Shown: positions 16,483 through 25,888, counted from the stretch's first letter. The stretch: DNA of 64,000 nucleotides from Candidatus Altimarinota bacterium (GCA_029233985.1 JARGOK010000001.1:867096-931095); one strand, 5' to 3'. Made by a program: numbers and translations. The notes: generated by a model not told the origin, from the letters alone.

Positions 16483-19400
16483 ATGAACTTTTTTCCACCA
16501 GACCTCCATCGGAAACACATTGATCATTTGCTCGAACATCGGCGGTTGACGCTTTCTGGAACAGGAAATCGGAATGCAAAGGCGCATTTTCTTGGTGAAG
16601 TGATGAAATATTCTAATCCTGAGCAATTGAAACGTTCAGGCGATGGTATAAAGACGCTATTGTGGGTGGTGGAGGATGCTCGAGATGCCGAAAAAACAGC
16701 TGCAAATATGAAGTTTTGGACTTCTTTGCCTGTGCATAATTTTGCTTTGCAGGATGATGAAAAATTGTCGGATCTGCACAAAATGTTGCGGTTGTATGCC
16801 TTCCTTAAGGATGAAAGAAAAGTGGTGGTGATTGATCCTCAGTCTTTGCTTTCGTCATATTGTTCTCGTCAAGAGCTTGAAAAAAAGACTTTGAACCTAA
16901 AGGTGGGACAAGTTTTTGATAGCATGGAGGTGATCAATGCCATTTTGGATATGGGATATGAATTTAGTGATGACGAGTACCTGATGCCGGGTTCGTATTG
17001 TAAACAAGGTGGTCTTCTTAATGTGTTTTTGCCAACGATGGCGTCGCCAGTTAAGATTGAGTTGGATGGAGTAAAGATTGCTGGATTGTATGAGTTTGAT
17101 CAAGAGAATAAGCAAGTGGCTCGTAAACATAAAGAATTACAGATTGTTCCTTTGAAATTTGAAAGAGAGACCGCTGATTTTATGGAGTACTTGCATCGGG
17201 ATTGCCTTTTAATAAATGATGAAGTTGATTTATCGCCTGAGTTTTTGTTGCGTATGCAGGAATTTGAGGAAGAACAGCTTGTAGCTCAAAATACAAAACC
17301 AAAGAAAGAAGATGTGAAGAAAAAAAAGGTCAAAAAAATGGAAAAGAGCATAGAAGAACAAGAAAAACCTGCACTTGTTACTTTTACGTCTTTTCCAGAA
17401 GAAGAAGACACGCATTATTTTTATTTGTATTATTTGTCGATCCTGAAGTTTCAGGATGTCTTTGATTTTCTTAATGACCTGAGAGAAAAGCAAAAAGGAG
17501 GATGGAAAGTAATGATTTTCTCGAAGCATCTTGAGGAACTGAAGCCGATTTTAAGTGAAGAAAAAATTCGGTTTTCAACTGCACAAAATATCGATGAGAG
17601 CTGTTTCCTTCATCTTGAAGATTCTCATCATCTGACGTATGTTCCACAGTCTTTTCAAAACCCTGATTTAAAGGTCGCTATTTTGACAGACCGAGAGATT
17701 TTTGATTTTCGTCAAATTCGAAGAAAGGTTACAAAAATTCAACGAAAGGTGAATTTGGAGTTTTTGCAGAGTTTGAACGAAGGAGATTTTGTCGTTCATG
17801 TGGATCATGGGATTGGAAAGTATATTGGGATTGATCAACAAGAATTTGATGGAATGAAACGTGAGTATCTCAGAATTTCTTATGCTGAAAATGACAAACT
17901 GTATGTGCCGATTGATCAAGCGGAGAAAGTGAATAAATTTGTGGGAATTGGAAGTGAAGAACCAAAACTGACCCGATTGGGATCAGGAGAGTGGGCGACC
18001 GTACAAAAAAAAGTGAAGAAAGAAACGCAAGAGATGGCAAAAGAATTGCTTTTGCTCTACTCAAAGCGTGAAATGGCTAAAGGCTTTGGAGCTTTTCCAG
18101 ATGATGATGTGCAAGAACAGTTTGAAAAAACTTTTCCATACCAAGAGACTCCTGGCCAATTGAGAGCTATTGTTGATGTGAAAGGAGATATGGAAAAAGA
18201 GAAGCCAATGGACCGATTGGTGTGTGGAGATGTGGGGTTTGGAAAGACAGAGGTGGCTATGAGAGCAGCCTTTAAGGCAGTGAGGAGTGGGAAGCAGGTT
18301 GCGGTAATTACGCCTATCACTATTCTTACAGATCAGCATTTCAAAGGATTCAATGCTCGTATGAAGCCTTTTGGAGTGAAGGTAGAAATGCTTTCGAGGT
18401 TTCGGTCTGCTGCTGAACAGCGGGCTATTTTAAAAGATATTTCTGCTGGTAAGATTGATATTATTGTCGGGACTCATCGTTTGCTTCAGCCAGATATCAA
18501 GTTTAAGGATTTGGGGCTTGTGGTGATCGATGAAGAGCAGCGTTTTGGAGTGAAGCAAAAAGAAAAACTAAAAGATTTGAGGACTTCAATAGATATTTTG
18601 ACCCTGACGGCGACACCTATTCCGCGGACTTTGAATATGAGTCTAAACAAACTGCGTGATATTACTATTATTTCTACACCACCACCTGGACGTTTGCCTA
18701 TTATTACGGAGGTTCGACGTTTTGGTGATAGTTTGATCAAGGAATCTATTGAACGTGAAGTCGCTCGTGGAGGACAGGTATATTTTTTACATAATAGAGT
18801 TCAGACTATTGAATCTATGGCGACTAAGCTGAAGAGTATGTTTCCTCAGCTGAGGATTATTGTCGCTCATGGGAAGCTCAAGCCGACGGATCTAGAGGAA
18901 CGTATTATGGCTTTTAAGAAAAAGGAATACGATGTGTTGGTCTCATCTACGATTATTGAAAATGGGATTGATTTACCGAATGCGAATACCTTGATCGTGA
19001 ATAATGCGGAACAATTTGGACTTTCTCAGTTGTATCAATTGCGAGGACGGATTGGACGGGGAAAGAGGCAAGCCTATGCCTATTTCCTGTATCACGCACA
19101 AAAGCTCAAGTCTGATGCAAAACGTCGCCTCAGGGCTATTGTTGAGGCTTCTGAGCTCGGTGCAGGGTTTCAAATAGCAATGCATGATCTGGAGATTCGT
19201 GGAGCTGGTGATATTCTTGGAGCGAGTCAGAGTGGGACTATTAGTGTGGTGGGGGTGAATCATTTTGTGCGTCTGCTGCAGCAAACGGTAAATGAGCTAA
19301 AGGCAGGGAAGGAGGTGACTCAGGAATTAGAAGATTTGGAAAAAATAACCATTGATTTGCCGATTACCGCCTTTATTCCAGATGTGTATATTGAAGAGAG

Positions 19401-19881
19401 TCGTGAAAAAATTAATGCGTATCAGCGTTTTTCTTCAGCTACTCGACTTGAAGACCTTGCAGAGTTGGAACAAGAATTTGATGAAGATTATGGCCCAATG
19501 CCAAAGGAAGTAAAAAACCTCATGAAAGTCCTTGAGCTGAAAATTCATGCTCGGAACGCTGATATTGTTGCTCTTAGAAATGTTGTGGGAGAGAAAGGTA
19601 AAAAGCAGATTGTACTGACTATGGGAAAAAATATGAAGCCACAGCAGATTGGAAAATTGTTGGATTATGAGCCGAAGTGGCAGATTACTGGGACGAGTCT
19701 CAAAATTCCGATGCAGTCCTTAGGTTTTGATTGGTTACAAAAATTGAAGAAGAGTTTGGAGGTGATGAGTAAAAGGATACAGAAGAAGAATCCTCAAAAT
19801 AAAGAGGGGAGTAAGGATGGGAAAGCAAAGAAGAAGAAGAATGTTGAGATGCATCAAAAGAAGTCTAAAAAAACCGCCTAG
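16483..19881 (+). CDS. mfd: transcription-repair coupling factor
   Basis: ATP-driven translocase that removes stalled RNA polymerase and recruits UvrA to lesions. The ATG at 16483 (MNFFPPDLHRKH) is preferred over a TTG at 16450; length is about 1132. The N-terminal UvrB-like region is followed by a Lys-rich insertion (about 272-290). The RNA-polymerase-interaction domain starts near 428 (LNEGDFVVHVDHGIGKY), Walker A is GDVGFGKT near 581, Walker B is DEEQ near 682, and the RecG/Mfd-type LRGRIGRGKR lies near 852. The C-terminal 30 residues are almost all Lys, Asn, Glu and Gly. The nucleotide excision genes themselves are not in the window. Confidence 0.95.
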   Translation: MNFFPPDLHRKHIDHLLEHRRLTLSGTGNRNAKAHFLGEVMKYSNPEQLKRSGDGIKTLLWVVEDARDAEKTAANMKFWTSLPVHNFALQDDEKLSDLHKMLRLYAFLKDERKVVVIDPQSLLSSYCSRQELEKKTLNLKVGQVFDSMEVINAILDMGYEFSDDEYLMPGSYCKQGGLLNVFLPTMASPVKIELDGVKIAGLYEFDQENKQVARKHKELQIVPLKFERETADFMEYLHRDCLLINDEVDLSPEFLLRMQEFEEEQLVAQNTKPKKEDVKKKKVKKMEKSIEEQEKPALVTFTSFPEEEDTHYFYLYYLSILKFQDVFDFLNDLREKQKGGWKVMIFSKHLEELKPILSEEKIRFSTAQNIDESCFLHLEDSHHLTYVPQSFQNPDLKVAILTDREIFDFRQIRRKVTKIQRKVNLEFLQSLNEGDFVVHVDHGIGKYIGIDQQEFDGMKREYLRISYAENDKLYVPIDQAEKVNKFVGIGSEEPKLTRLGSGEWATVQKKVKKETQEMAKELLLLYSKREMAKGFGAFPDDDVQEQFEKTFPYQETPGQLRAIVDVKGDMEKEKPMDRLVCGDVGFGKTEVAMRAAFKAVRSGKQVAVITPITILTDQHFKGFNARMKPFGVKVEMLSRFRSAAEQRAILKDISAGKIDIIVGTHRLLQPDIKFKDLGLVVIDEEQRFGVKQKEKLKDLRTSIDILTLTATPIPRTLNMSLNKLRDITIISTPPPGRLPIITEVRRFGDSLIKESIEREVARGGQVYFLHNRVQTIESMATKLKSMFPQLRIIVAHGKLKPTDLEERIMAFKKKEYDVLVSSTIIENGIDLPNANTLIVNNAEQFGLSQLYQLRGRIGRGKRQAYAYFLYHAQKLKSDAKRRLRAIVEASELGAGFQIAMHDLEIRGAGDILGASQSGTISVVGVNHFVRLLQQTVNELKAGKEVTQELEDLEKITIDLPITAFIPDVYIEESREKINAYQRFSSATRLEDLAELEQEFDEDYGPMPKEVKNLMKVLELKIHARNADIVALRNVVGEKGKKQIVLTMGKNMKPQQIGKLLDYEPKWQITGTSLKIPMQSLGFDWLQKLKKSLEVMSKRIQKKNPQNKEGSKDGKAKKKKNVEMHQKKSKKTA

Positions 19882-19927
19882 AAAGCCTTTACAACAGCCT
19901 TAAAAATCGATACATTACTTGGGCCGT

Positions 19928-20004
19928 GGGGCTATAGCTCAGTTGGCTAGAGCGCCTGCCTTGCACGCAGGAGGTCAAGAGTTCGAGTCTCTTTAGCTCC
20001 ACCA
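19928..20004 (+). tRNA. tRNA-Ala (anticodon UGC), CCA encoded
   Basis: A full cloverleaf can be drawn. The acceptor arm is 19928-19934 with 19994-20000 (one G-T pair). The D stem is GCTC/GAGC. The anticodon stem is CCTGC/GCAGG with loop CTTGCAC and anticodon TGC at 19962-19964. The T stem is AAGAG/CTCTT with loop TTCGAGT. The discriminator A and CCA end are in the DNA at 20001-20004. It follows mfd by 46 bases. Confidence 0.97.
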
Positions 20005-20070
20005 CTGCATACATCTTGATTTTGGTAGAAAGAGATCGATTTTAATTGGTGGTGTTTTTTATATTATAAA

Positions 20071-20101
20071 AAAAAGGCGCTCAAGTTGTGAAAGCCTTTT
20101 T
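20071..20101. terminator. bidirectional terminator between tRNA-Ala and a minus-strand gene
   Basis: AAAAAGGC (20071-20078) and GCCTTTTT (20094-20101) form an 8-bp stem with a 15-base loop. Runs of A and T flank it in both directions. Confidence 0.6.
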
Positions 20102-20155
20102 AGTTTTGAATTTCTCTCCATGATCCTCTGTATTCGATATGGAGTGGTTTTTCTA

Positions 20156-20404
20156 TTATGATCCTTGATTGGGGATGAATCGTCCAAAGGTGGCCATGAG
20201 AAAGCCATCTAAGGTGCCTGTGAGATACATGATCGAGAGAAAGCACATCGCAAGGCCTGCAAGCAGGTAAGCGTGATAAGTGCCTCCTATGCCGAGGTAT
20301 TTTTCAGCCCATGCAAAGTTTCCTGAAACACGTTGAAACCATTCGCGGTAGCGAATGAGGGTGAGTCCGAGACAAAAGTAGAAAAGAAAGTAGAGAAATC
20401 GCAT
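20156..20404 (-). CDS. small membrane protein, 82 residues
   Basis: I do not recognise this protein. Residues 1-18 (MRFLYFLFYFCLGLTLIR) and about 43-66 (HAYLLAGLAMCFLSIMYLTG) are hydrophobic, so two membrane segments are likely. The short loop between them is basic and aromatic (YREWFQRVSGNFAW). It is monocistronic, between the secY terminator and the tRNA. Function unknown. Confidence 0.55.
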   Translation of the reverse strand: MRFLYFLFYFCLGLTLIRYREWFQRVSGNFAWAEKYLGIGGTYHAYLLAGLAMCFLSIMYLTGTLDGFLMATFGRFIPNQGS

Positions 20405-20464
20405 GGAGTAAGGTCTAGAGAATGATGCTTCTATTATGGCAGGTTTGCTTTGGAATTTCTAATT

Positions 20465-20515
20465 TCTAAAAAAACTAAACTCTATAAGAAATTCTTATTA
20501 GGAGTTTAGTTTTAG
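20465..20515 (-). terminator. terminator of the ribosomal protein/secY operon
   Basis: An 11-bp perfect stem (20472-20482 with 20502-20512) is extended inward by ATAA/TTAT pairing. On the minus strand it runs into seven T residues. It lies 24 bases past the secY stop. Confidence 0.85.
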
Positions 20516-20538
20516 AATTTATTTTTTGGATATTTTTT

Positions 20539-21840
20539 CTACCCTTCTGTTTTCATGTATTTGTCGTAGTCTTCTTGCATGAGTTGTGTGTTGACCTGAC
20601 GAACAAGTTCAGTCACGACACCTACAATAATAATGATTCCAGAACCAGACATGAGGAGTTGGACTGTTCCAAAGTTCATGTCTTGGAAGACTCTTTGTAG
20701 GAGGATTGGACCAGATGCAAGACCTCCAATGAAGACTCCTCCCCATAGGTTTAGACGGTCTGATACGTTTGCGAGGTATTGAGTGGTTTCTTTTCCTGGA
20801 CGAACTCCAGGGATGTATCCACCACGTTTTTGGATGTTTTCTGCAACTTCTTCAGGATTGAAAGTAATCGATACGTAGAAATATGTGAATGCGATTACGA
20901 AGATAAAGAGAGAAGCGATGTAAACTCCACTGAGCTGGTTTCCTCCAAAGTTATTGAGGATCCAGTCAGCTGCAGGATGACCTCTGAAAAACTGAGCGAC
21001 AAGACTTGGAAAAGTGATGACTGATACTGCAAAGATGATCGGTATCATTCCTGCTTGGTTGACCTTGATCGGAAGACCTCCTTTATTTATTCCTCTATTT
21101 GCTTGGCCAGAGTAGGTGATTGGAATATTTCGATACCCTTCGGCAATGAGTACAACAAACATTGTCAGGAGTAGTGTTACAATTGTGATCAATATAAATG
21201 GTAGGTATTTGGTTTCATCATAAATTGCCAGTCCGAGGGTTTGACCGACGATAGAAGGAACGTTTGCTACGATTCCAGCGAAGATAATGAGAGAAATTCC
21301 ATTACTGATACCTCGTTCGGTGATGATTTCTCCTAGCCACATCAGAAAGACTGTTCCAACAGTAATACTGAGCATGAGTGGAACAACTACCATTGGATTA
21401 TAGACATCGGCAATAAGGGTTGTTCCAGCTTGAGCAGCTGAATTGTTGAGAAGAAGAATCATTCCATAACTCTGAAGAAGAGCGAGAGGAAGGGTGAGGT
21501 ATCGTGTCCATCGATTGATAGTTCGACGTCCTGCTTCACCTTCTTTGCTTAGAGCTTCTAGTTTTGGAATTACTACGGTCATCAATTGTAGGATGATCGA
21601 GGCATTGATATACGGTGAAATTCCCATCAACATGATAGAAAAGTTTTCTGAGCTTCCTCCTGTAAATGCTGAAAAGACTCCGAGGATCTGGTTTTGTTCA
21701 AAGACGACCTTTACAGCTTCAGTGTCGACTCCAGGAACACTGACTGATGCAGCGAAACGGTATACGAGGATTCCGAAGAGGGTAAAGAGGATTTTGTATC
21801 TGAGATCTTTATTGTTCCAGATTTGGATGAGTTTTTTCAT
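20539..21840 (-). CDS. secY: preprotein translocase channel subunit SecY
   Basis: Ten-helix channel of the Sec translocase in the cytoplasmic membrane. It begins KKLIQIWNNKDLRYKILFTLFGILVYRF and shows GISPYINASIILQLMTVV, GEIITERGISNGISLIIFAGI, the cytoplasmic ITYSGQANRGINKGGLPIKVNQAGMIPIIFA region and NPEEVAENIQKRGGYIPGVRPG. At 433 residues it is full length. It closes the operon; adk-map, which normally follow secY, start the window 20 kb away in the opposite direction. Confidence 0.97.
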   Translation of the reverse strand: MKKLIQIWNNKDLRYKILFTLFGILVYRFAASVSVPGVDTEAVKVVFEQNQILGVFSAFTGGSSENFSIMLMGISPYINASIILQLMTVVIPKLEALSKEGEAGRRTINRWTRYLTLPLALLQSYGMILLLNNSAAQAGTTLIADVYNPMVVVPLMLSITVGTVFLMWLGEIITERGISNGISLIIFAGIVANVPSIVGQTLGLAIYDETKYLPFILITIVTLLLTMFVVLIAEGYRNIPITYSGQANRGINKGGLPIKVNQAGMIPIIFAVSVITFPSLVAQFFRGHPAADWILNNFGGNQLSGVYIASLFIFVIAFTYFYVSITFNPEEVAENIQKRGGYIPGVRPGKETTQYLANVSDRLNLWGGVFIGGLASGPILLQRVFQDMNFGTVQLLMSGSGIIIIVGVVTELVRQVNTQLMQEDYDKYMKTEG

Positions 21841-21875
21841 AGAAGAAAGTGGTAGCTTATTAGGTTTTGATGTTC

Positions 21876-22397
21876 TTAGCTGGCTTCTTCAGTGTTTTCT
21901 TCATCTTTTTTTACTGGAGCTGCATTACTAAGTGGTTTCTTTCGCTTGGTTATCTTAGGGGCTTTCTTTGTTGAGGTAAAGCTTCCTCCTGCTTTTGTGA
22001 TCTTGTCGATAGCAGACTGGCTTGCAGCTGTGAGTTCAACTTTTATAGCTGAAGTAATCTCACCTTGTCCGAGAACTTTTATCGGTAATGTTTTCTTTCG
22101 AACAATTCTTTTTTCAAGAAGCGCTTCTTTTGTAATTGTCTTGAGACCAGATTTTTCAAGATCAGAAAGGTTTACTACTTGGTATTCTACTTGGTTGATA
22201 TTTCGAAATCCTCTGTATTTTGGAAGCTTTTGAAAGAGAGGAGTTTGACCTCCTTCAAATCCAACTCGGATGGTTTTTCCAGCACGAGACTTTTGTCCTC
22301 CGTGACCACGACCACAGGTTTTTCCTTGGCCAGCAGCAATACCACGTCCGATACGCTTCTTAGGTTTTTTGTACTTTATAAGGGTGTTGAGTTTCAT
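21876..22397 (-). CDS. rplO: ribosomal protein L15 with C-terminal extension
   Basis: Large-subunit protein with the Gly/Arg-rich N-terminus (KKRIGRGIAAGQGKTCGRGHGGQKSRAG) and the GFEGGQTPLFQKLPKYRGF segment. The core ends near residue 145; the remaining ~28 residues are a Lys/Glu/Asn-rich tail, giving 173 residues in total. It follows rpsE directly: L30 (rpmD), normally between them, is absent. Confidence 0.96.
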   Translation of the reverse strand: MKLNTLIKYKKPKKRIGRGIAAGQGKTCGRGHGGQKSRAGKTIRVGFEGGQTPLFQKLPKYRGFRNINQVEYQVVNLSDLEKSGLKTITKEALLEKRIVRKKTLPIKVLGQGEITSAIKVELTAASQSAIDKITKAGGSFTSTKKAPKITKRKKPLSNAAPVKKDEENTEEAS

Positions 22398-22441
22398 GAG
22401 AGTGGAAGTTGATGGTTTATAGTTTTTTGTTGATAGCTAGT

Positions 22442-23146
22442 TTAGTCTGTTTTTTCTTCTGTTTTAGGTGCTTCAGTTGGTGTAGTGGTTGGTTCTTCGG
22501 TTTTTACTGGAGCTGCATTTGCTTTTGGCGCTTCTGTATTAGGAGTAGTTTTTTTGTCTTGAGGAGCTGCTTTTTTTCTTCCATTATCAAATCTTTTCTT
22601 TTTCTGGAATGATTGTTGTGGAGGTCGTACTTGTTTCTTTTCTTTTGGAACACGGAGTGCTTCTTCTGGGAGTTCTTTTTCGTAGAGTGAGTGAAGTGCT
22701 TTCATTGTTGCTTTAGCAAGATTAATTCGGTTGTTTGAACCGAGTGATTTTGCCAAAATATTGTTTACACCAGCCATTTCTAGGATTTTTCGTGTAGAAC
22801 TTCCAGCTTTAATACCTGTACCTTCACTTGCTGGGATCATAAGGATAATACTAGCCTTAAATTTGCTCTTAATCTCAAAAGGAATTGTTTCCTTTACCAT
22901 TGGTACTTGAATAATGTTCTTTTTTGCTTTTGTAACCGCTTTTTTGATCGCTTGTGACACTTCTGTTGATTTTCCAATTCCGATACCAACTTTTCCTCGT
23001 CGGTTTCCAATGATGACAGTTGCACGAAATCGAAGACGTCGTCCACCTTTTACCACACGGGTAACACGATCGACTTGAAGAACTTCTTCTTCGAATTCTT
23101 TTTTTTCTTTCATCATTCTTGGTCTGGAGTTGGGACGTTTAGCCAT
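22442..23146 (-). CDS. rpsE: ribosomal protein S5 with long C-terminal tail
   Basis: Small-subunit protein that contributes to decoding accuracy and mRNA unwinding. Core landmarks are RVVKGGRRLRFRATVIIG, GKVGIGIGKSTEV, PASEGTGIKAGSSTRKILEMAGV and SNNRINLAKATMKAL. From about residue 176 a 58-residue tail rich in Lys, Pro, Ala, Thr and Glu follows (234 residues against ~165). It sits between rplR and rplO. Its upstream spacer is five consecutive heptads. Confidence 0.96.
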   Translation of the reverse strand: MAKRPNSRPRMMKEKKEFEEEVLQVDRVTRVVKGGRRLRFRATVIIGNRRGKVGIGIGKSTEVSQAIKKAVTKAKKNIIQVPMVKETIPFEIKSKFKASIILMIPASEGTGIKAGSSTRKILEMAGVNNILAKSLGSNNRINLAKATMKALHSLYEKELPEEALRVPKEKKQVRPPQQSFQKKKRFDNGRKKAAPQDKKTTPNTEAPKANAAPVKTEEPTTTPTEAPKTEEKTD

Positions 23147-23149
23147 GGT

Positions 23150-23184
23150 GAGTTGGGAGTTAGGAGTCTGTAGTTAGGAGTTTA
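23150..23184 (-). repeat. five tandem heptads (GAGTTAG type) in the rplR-rpsE spacer
   Basis: Read on the plus strand, the 35 bases divide exactly into five 7-base units of consensus GAGTTRG. They fill nearly the whole intergenic spacer between rplR and rpsE. Confidence 0.75.
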
Positions 23185-23529
23185 TTAGAATTTTAGGCCT
23201 GCTTCACGAGCTGCGTCAGCGAGAGCCTTTATACGACCGTGGTATTTGTACCCGTTTCGGTCGAAGACACATGAACTGATTTTTGCAGAGAGAGCTGATT
23301 CTGCGAGTTGCTTTCCGACATTTTGAGCTTTTTCGGTCTTAGACCCTTTACTTTCCTTAATGTCGTTTGCAGAAGCAATGGTTTTTCCTGTTGTATCGTC
23401 AATCAGTTGAGCAGAAATGTTGAGGTTACTTCGGAACACCACAAGACGTGGTTGATCTGGAGTTCCAGTGACACGAGAACGAATTCGTGCTTTTCTACGT
23501 TCGCGATTGAGGACTTTCTTTGGTTTCAT
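23185..23529 (-). CDS. rplR: ribosomal protein L18
   Basis: 5S rRNA-binding protein of the central protuberance. It shows RRKARIRSRVTGTPDQPRLVVFRSNLNISAQLIDD, the AQNVGKQLAESAL helix and the VFDRNGYKYHGRIKALADAAREAGLKF end. At 114 residues it is complete. It lies between rplF and rpsE. Confidence 0.96.
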   Translation of the reverse strand: MKPKKVLNRERRKARIRSRVTGTPDQPRLVVFRSNLNISAQLIDDTTGKTIASANDIKESKGSKTEKAQNVGKQLAESALSAKISSCVFDRNGYKYHGRIKALADAAREAGLKF

Positions 23530-23572
23530 GAGAATGGTTTAGAGTTGATTGTTTATAATGTCAGTTTGATTT

Positions 23573-24118
23573 TTATTTAGCTGCCTTCTTACCTTGCTTC
23601 ATTGCGACGTATTCGTCTTGGTACCGTACTCCTTTTCCTTTATATGGCTCTGGTTTTCGGTATTCACGGATTCGTGCTGCTGTTTGTCCAACAAGTTGCT
23701 TGTCGAATCCTTCGATATGCATAAGGTTTTTGTTGTCTTCGTCCGCACTAATTGTTATTCCTTCAGGGATAGGGAAGTCTACTGGATGAGAGAACCCGAG
23801 CTGAAGATTGAGTGTTTTTCCACTAATATTGAAACGATATCCTACTCCTCGTACTTCGAGACTTTTTTTGAATCCGTCTGTTACACCTGTGATCATATTC
23901 CCAAGAATAGATCGCGTTGTTCCATGGAGTGATCGGTTTTCTTTTGCATCGTTTGGTCTCGTAACAGTAATAGTTGCTCCTTCAATAGTTACCGTAATAC
24001 TTGGGTGATGCGTGAAGGTGAGTTCACCTTTTTTCCCTTTAACGGTAATCGTATTGTCATTTGAGGTGACAGTGACTCCTGTAGGGATTGTGATGGGAAG
24101 TTTTCCGATTCGTGACAT
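23573..24118 (-). CDS. rplF: ribosomal protein L6
   Basis: Two-domain large-subunit protein near the factor-binding site. It begins MSRIGKLPITIPTGVTV, contains NMITGVTDGFKKSLEVRGVGYR and ends in the diagnostic PEPYKGKGVRYQDE segment with a basic tail. Length 181 is normal. It lies between rpsH and rplR. Confidence 0.97.
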   Translation of the reverse strand: MSRIGKLPITIPTGVTVTSNDNTITVKGKKGELTFTHHPSITVTIEGATITVTRPNDAKENRSLHGTTRSILGNMITGVTDGFKKSLEVRGVGYRFNISGKTLNLQLGFSHPVDFPIPEGITISADEDNKNLMHIEGFDKQLVGQTAARIREYRKPEPYKGKGVRYQDEYVAMKQGKKAAK

Positions 24119-24122
24119 TGTA

Positions 24123-24150
24123 TAAATTTAAAGCGTAAAGCGTATAATGA
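24123..24150 (-). repeat. heptad repeat in the rpsH-rplF spacer
   Basis: Two exact copies of AAAGCGT (24130-24143) are flanked on each side by an A/T-rich 7-base unit, filling most of the 36-base spacer. Confidence 0.55.
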
Positions 24151-24154
24151 ATGA

Positions 24155-24541
24155 TTAGTGTATTTCACAGAGGACCTCACCTCCAATGTTCATTTTTCTG
24201 GCATCGTCTCCTGTCATTACTCCTTGAGAAGTAGAGACAATAGAGATTCCGTATCCACGAACGACTGGATAGATCTCACCAGCTTTCTTATAGATTCGTT
24301 GACCAGGCTTAGAAATTCTTTTCAAGTAAAGCTTTCGTTCGGGAGAGAGAGAGACAAGAATTGATTTTTCGTGAGCTTTTTCTCCAGATACTTCTGTGAA
24401 GTCTTTGATGAAGTCTTTATCTTTCATCACTTGTAGAATGTTTTTCTTTGCTTTTGAGCTCGGAACTGACATCTTTGAGAGTCCTGCCATATTGGCATTT
24501 CGGATTCTTGTGAGAAGGTCAGCTATAGGATCTGTGTTCAT
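24155..24541 (-). CDS. rpsH: ribosomal protein S8
   Basis: 16S rRNA central-domain binding protein. It begins MNTDPIADLLTRIRNANMAGL and ends with the family block VVRGYGISIVSTSQGVMTGDDARKMNIGGEVLCEI. At 128 residues it is complete. It lies between rpsN and rplF. Confidence 0.97.
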   Translation of the reverse strand: MNTDPIADLLTRIRNANMAGLSKMSVPSSKAKKNILQVMKDKDFIKDFTEVSGEKAHEKSILVSLSPERKLYLKRISKPGQRIYKKAGEIYPVVRGYGISIVSTSQGVMTGDDARKMNIGGEVLCEIH

Positions 24542-24589
24542 TTTTTGAGAGTTAAACTTTTAGGAGAGGAAATATATGAAGAGAAAGGT

Positions 24590-24814
24590 CTACCACGATG
24601 CTTTTCTAAGTCCCATGATCATATCGTCCGCAGCAAATTGACGAATACAGATACGACAGAGACCAAATTTTCTAATAAACCCACGTGGTCGTCCGCAACA
24701 GTGACACCGATTGTAGACTCGTGTTGGAAACTTTGGTTTGCGGCCATCTTTGAGTGCGTTTGCGAGTTTTTTTTGTCGCTTTGCACATTTGACTATTTGA
24801 GATGTTTTTGCCAT
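24590..24814 (-). CDS. rpsN: ribosomal protein S14, zinc-binding type
   Basis: Small-subunit head protein. The start at 24814 ([16 protein letters not shown]) fits the family and gives 74 residues; a longer frame upstream overlaps rplE. Zinc ligands C37, C40, C53 and C56 are intact ([22 protein letters not shown]). It is a little longer than the usual 61-residue zinc form. It lies between rplE and rpsH. Confidence 0.94.
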   Translation of the reverse strand: MAKTSQIVKCAKRQKKLANALKDGRKPKFPTRVYNRCHCCGRPRGFIRKFGLCRICIRQFAADDMIMGLRKASW

Positions 24815-24817
24815 ATC

Positions 24818-24838
24818 GAGTGAGGAGTTAGGAGTTAA
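24818..24838 (-). repeat. three tandem heptads in the rplE-rpsN spacer
   Basis: Three adjacent 7-base units of the GAGTTAG type on the plus strand, in the 37-base gap between the two genes. Confidence 0.65.
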
Positions 24839-24851
24839 CTTTTTATGATTA

Positions 24852-25478
24852 TTATTCGGAGGTTTCTTCTGTATTTTCTTCATTTGCTTTCTCAGCTGGT
24901 TCTTCAGTTGCTTCTTCTTCTTTTTTTGCTACCACAATAGGTTTTCTGAAGGGGAAGTTGAGAGCTTTGAGGAGTGCTCTAGCATGTTCGTCGTTGTCTG
25001 CTGATGTAATGATGGTGATGCTCATCCCGTGGACATGACTGAGGTCATCTGGGTTTACTTCTGTGAAGATAGAACAATCTTTGATTCCAATACTGTAGTT
25101 TCCTTGTCCATCAAAAGCTTTTGGTGTGAACCCTTGGAAATCACGAATACGTGGGAAAGCCACGTTGATCATTCGGTTTAAGAAAGACATCATTCGTTCT
25201 TTTCTGAGTGTTGTTACAATCCCTGTTGGCATTCCGATTCGGAGTTTGAAATTTGAGATCGCCTTTTTAGACATTGTTGTAACTGGTTTTTGACCTGTGA
25301 TGGCAGAAATATTGTCAATAATATCGCTATAATCTTTTGTTACCTTGAGTCGTGATCCGATTCCTACATTTACCACGATCTTCTCAATACGAGGTGATGA
25401 CATGATATTGCTCAGCTCGAGCTCTTTTTGGAGCTTTGGAAGGATAACTGATTTATAATTTTCTGTGAAGTTTTGCAT
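24852..25478 (-). CDS. rplE: ribosomal protein L5 with acidic tail
   Basis: 5S rRNA-binding protein of the central protuberance. It shows [53 protein letters not shown] and the C-terminal [19 protein letters not shown]. After about residue 181, a 27-residue tail of mostly Glu, Ala and Thr brings the length to 208 against ~180. It lies between rplX and rpsN. Confidence 0.97.
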   Translation of the reverse strand: MQNFTENYKSVILPKLQKELELSNIMSSPRIEKIVVNVGIGSRLKVTKDYSDIIDNISAITGQKPVTTMSKKAISNFKLRIGMPTGIVTTLRKERMMSFLNRMINVAFPRIRDFQGFTPKAFDGQGNYSIGIKDCSIFTEVNPDDLSHVHGMSITIITSADNDEHARALLKALNFPFRKPIVVAKKEEEATEEPAEKANEENTEETSE

Positions 25479-25491
25479 TGTTCTAGTTAAT

Positions 25492-25512
25492 TAGCTTGTA
25501 GCTTGTAGATTA
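25492..25512 (-). repeat. heptad repeat in the rplX-rplE spacer
   Basis: Two exact copies of TAGCTTG followed by a related TAGATTA, in perfect 7-base register, abut the rplX stop codon. Confidence 0.6.
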
Positions 25513-25821
25513 TTAAGAGAGAGCCTCACCACTTTTCTTTGCGAATCGTTCCTTCTTTCCATCTTTTAGAATTCGGTATCCGACTCTACTTGGCTTATTT
25601 GTCTTTGGACATATTACCATGAGGTTTGAAACATCAATGGGGGTTTCTCGTTGAATTTTTTGCCCAGGACCATTTGCTGATTTCTTGATATGCTTGGTAT
25701 GCATATTTACATCTTTAACCAATATTTTATTGGTTTTTTTGTTGATCTTCAGGACTTCACCTGTCTTTCCTTTACTTTTCCCTGTGATCACAACGACTTG
25801 GTCTCCTTCTTTGATTTTCAT
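25513..25821 (-). CDS. rplX: ribosomal protein L24
   Basis: Assembly-initiating large-subunit protein. It begins MKIKEGDQVVVITGKSKGKTGEVLKI (a KOW motif), continues VLVKDVNMHTKHIK and contains DVSNLMVICPKTNKPSRVGYR. At 102 residues it is complete. Its upstream spacer toward rplN contains a GGTTTAT/GGTTGAT heptad run at 25821-25848. Confidence 0.96.
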   Translation of the reverse strand: MKIKEGDQVVVITGKSKGKTGEVLKINKKTNKILVKDVNMHTKHIKKSANGPGQKIQRETPIDVSNLMVICPKTNKPSRVGYRILKDGKKERFAKKSGEALS

Positions 25822-25888
25822 GGTTATGGTTTATGGTTGATAGTTTTTGGCTTGCTCGCACACTGGCTGTGGAGTTGATAGTTATCGA

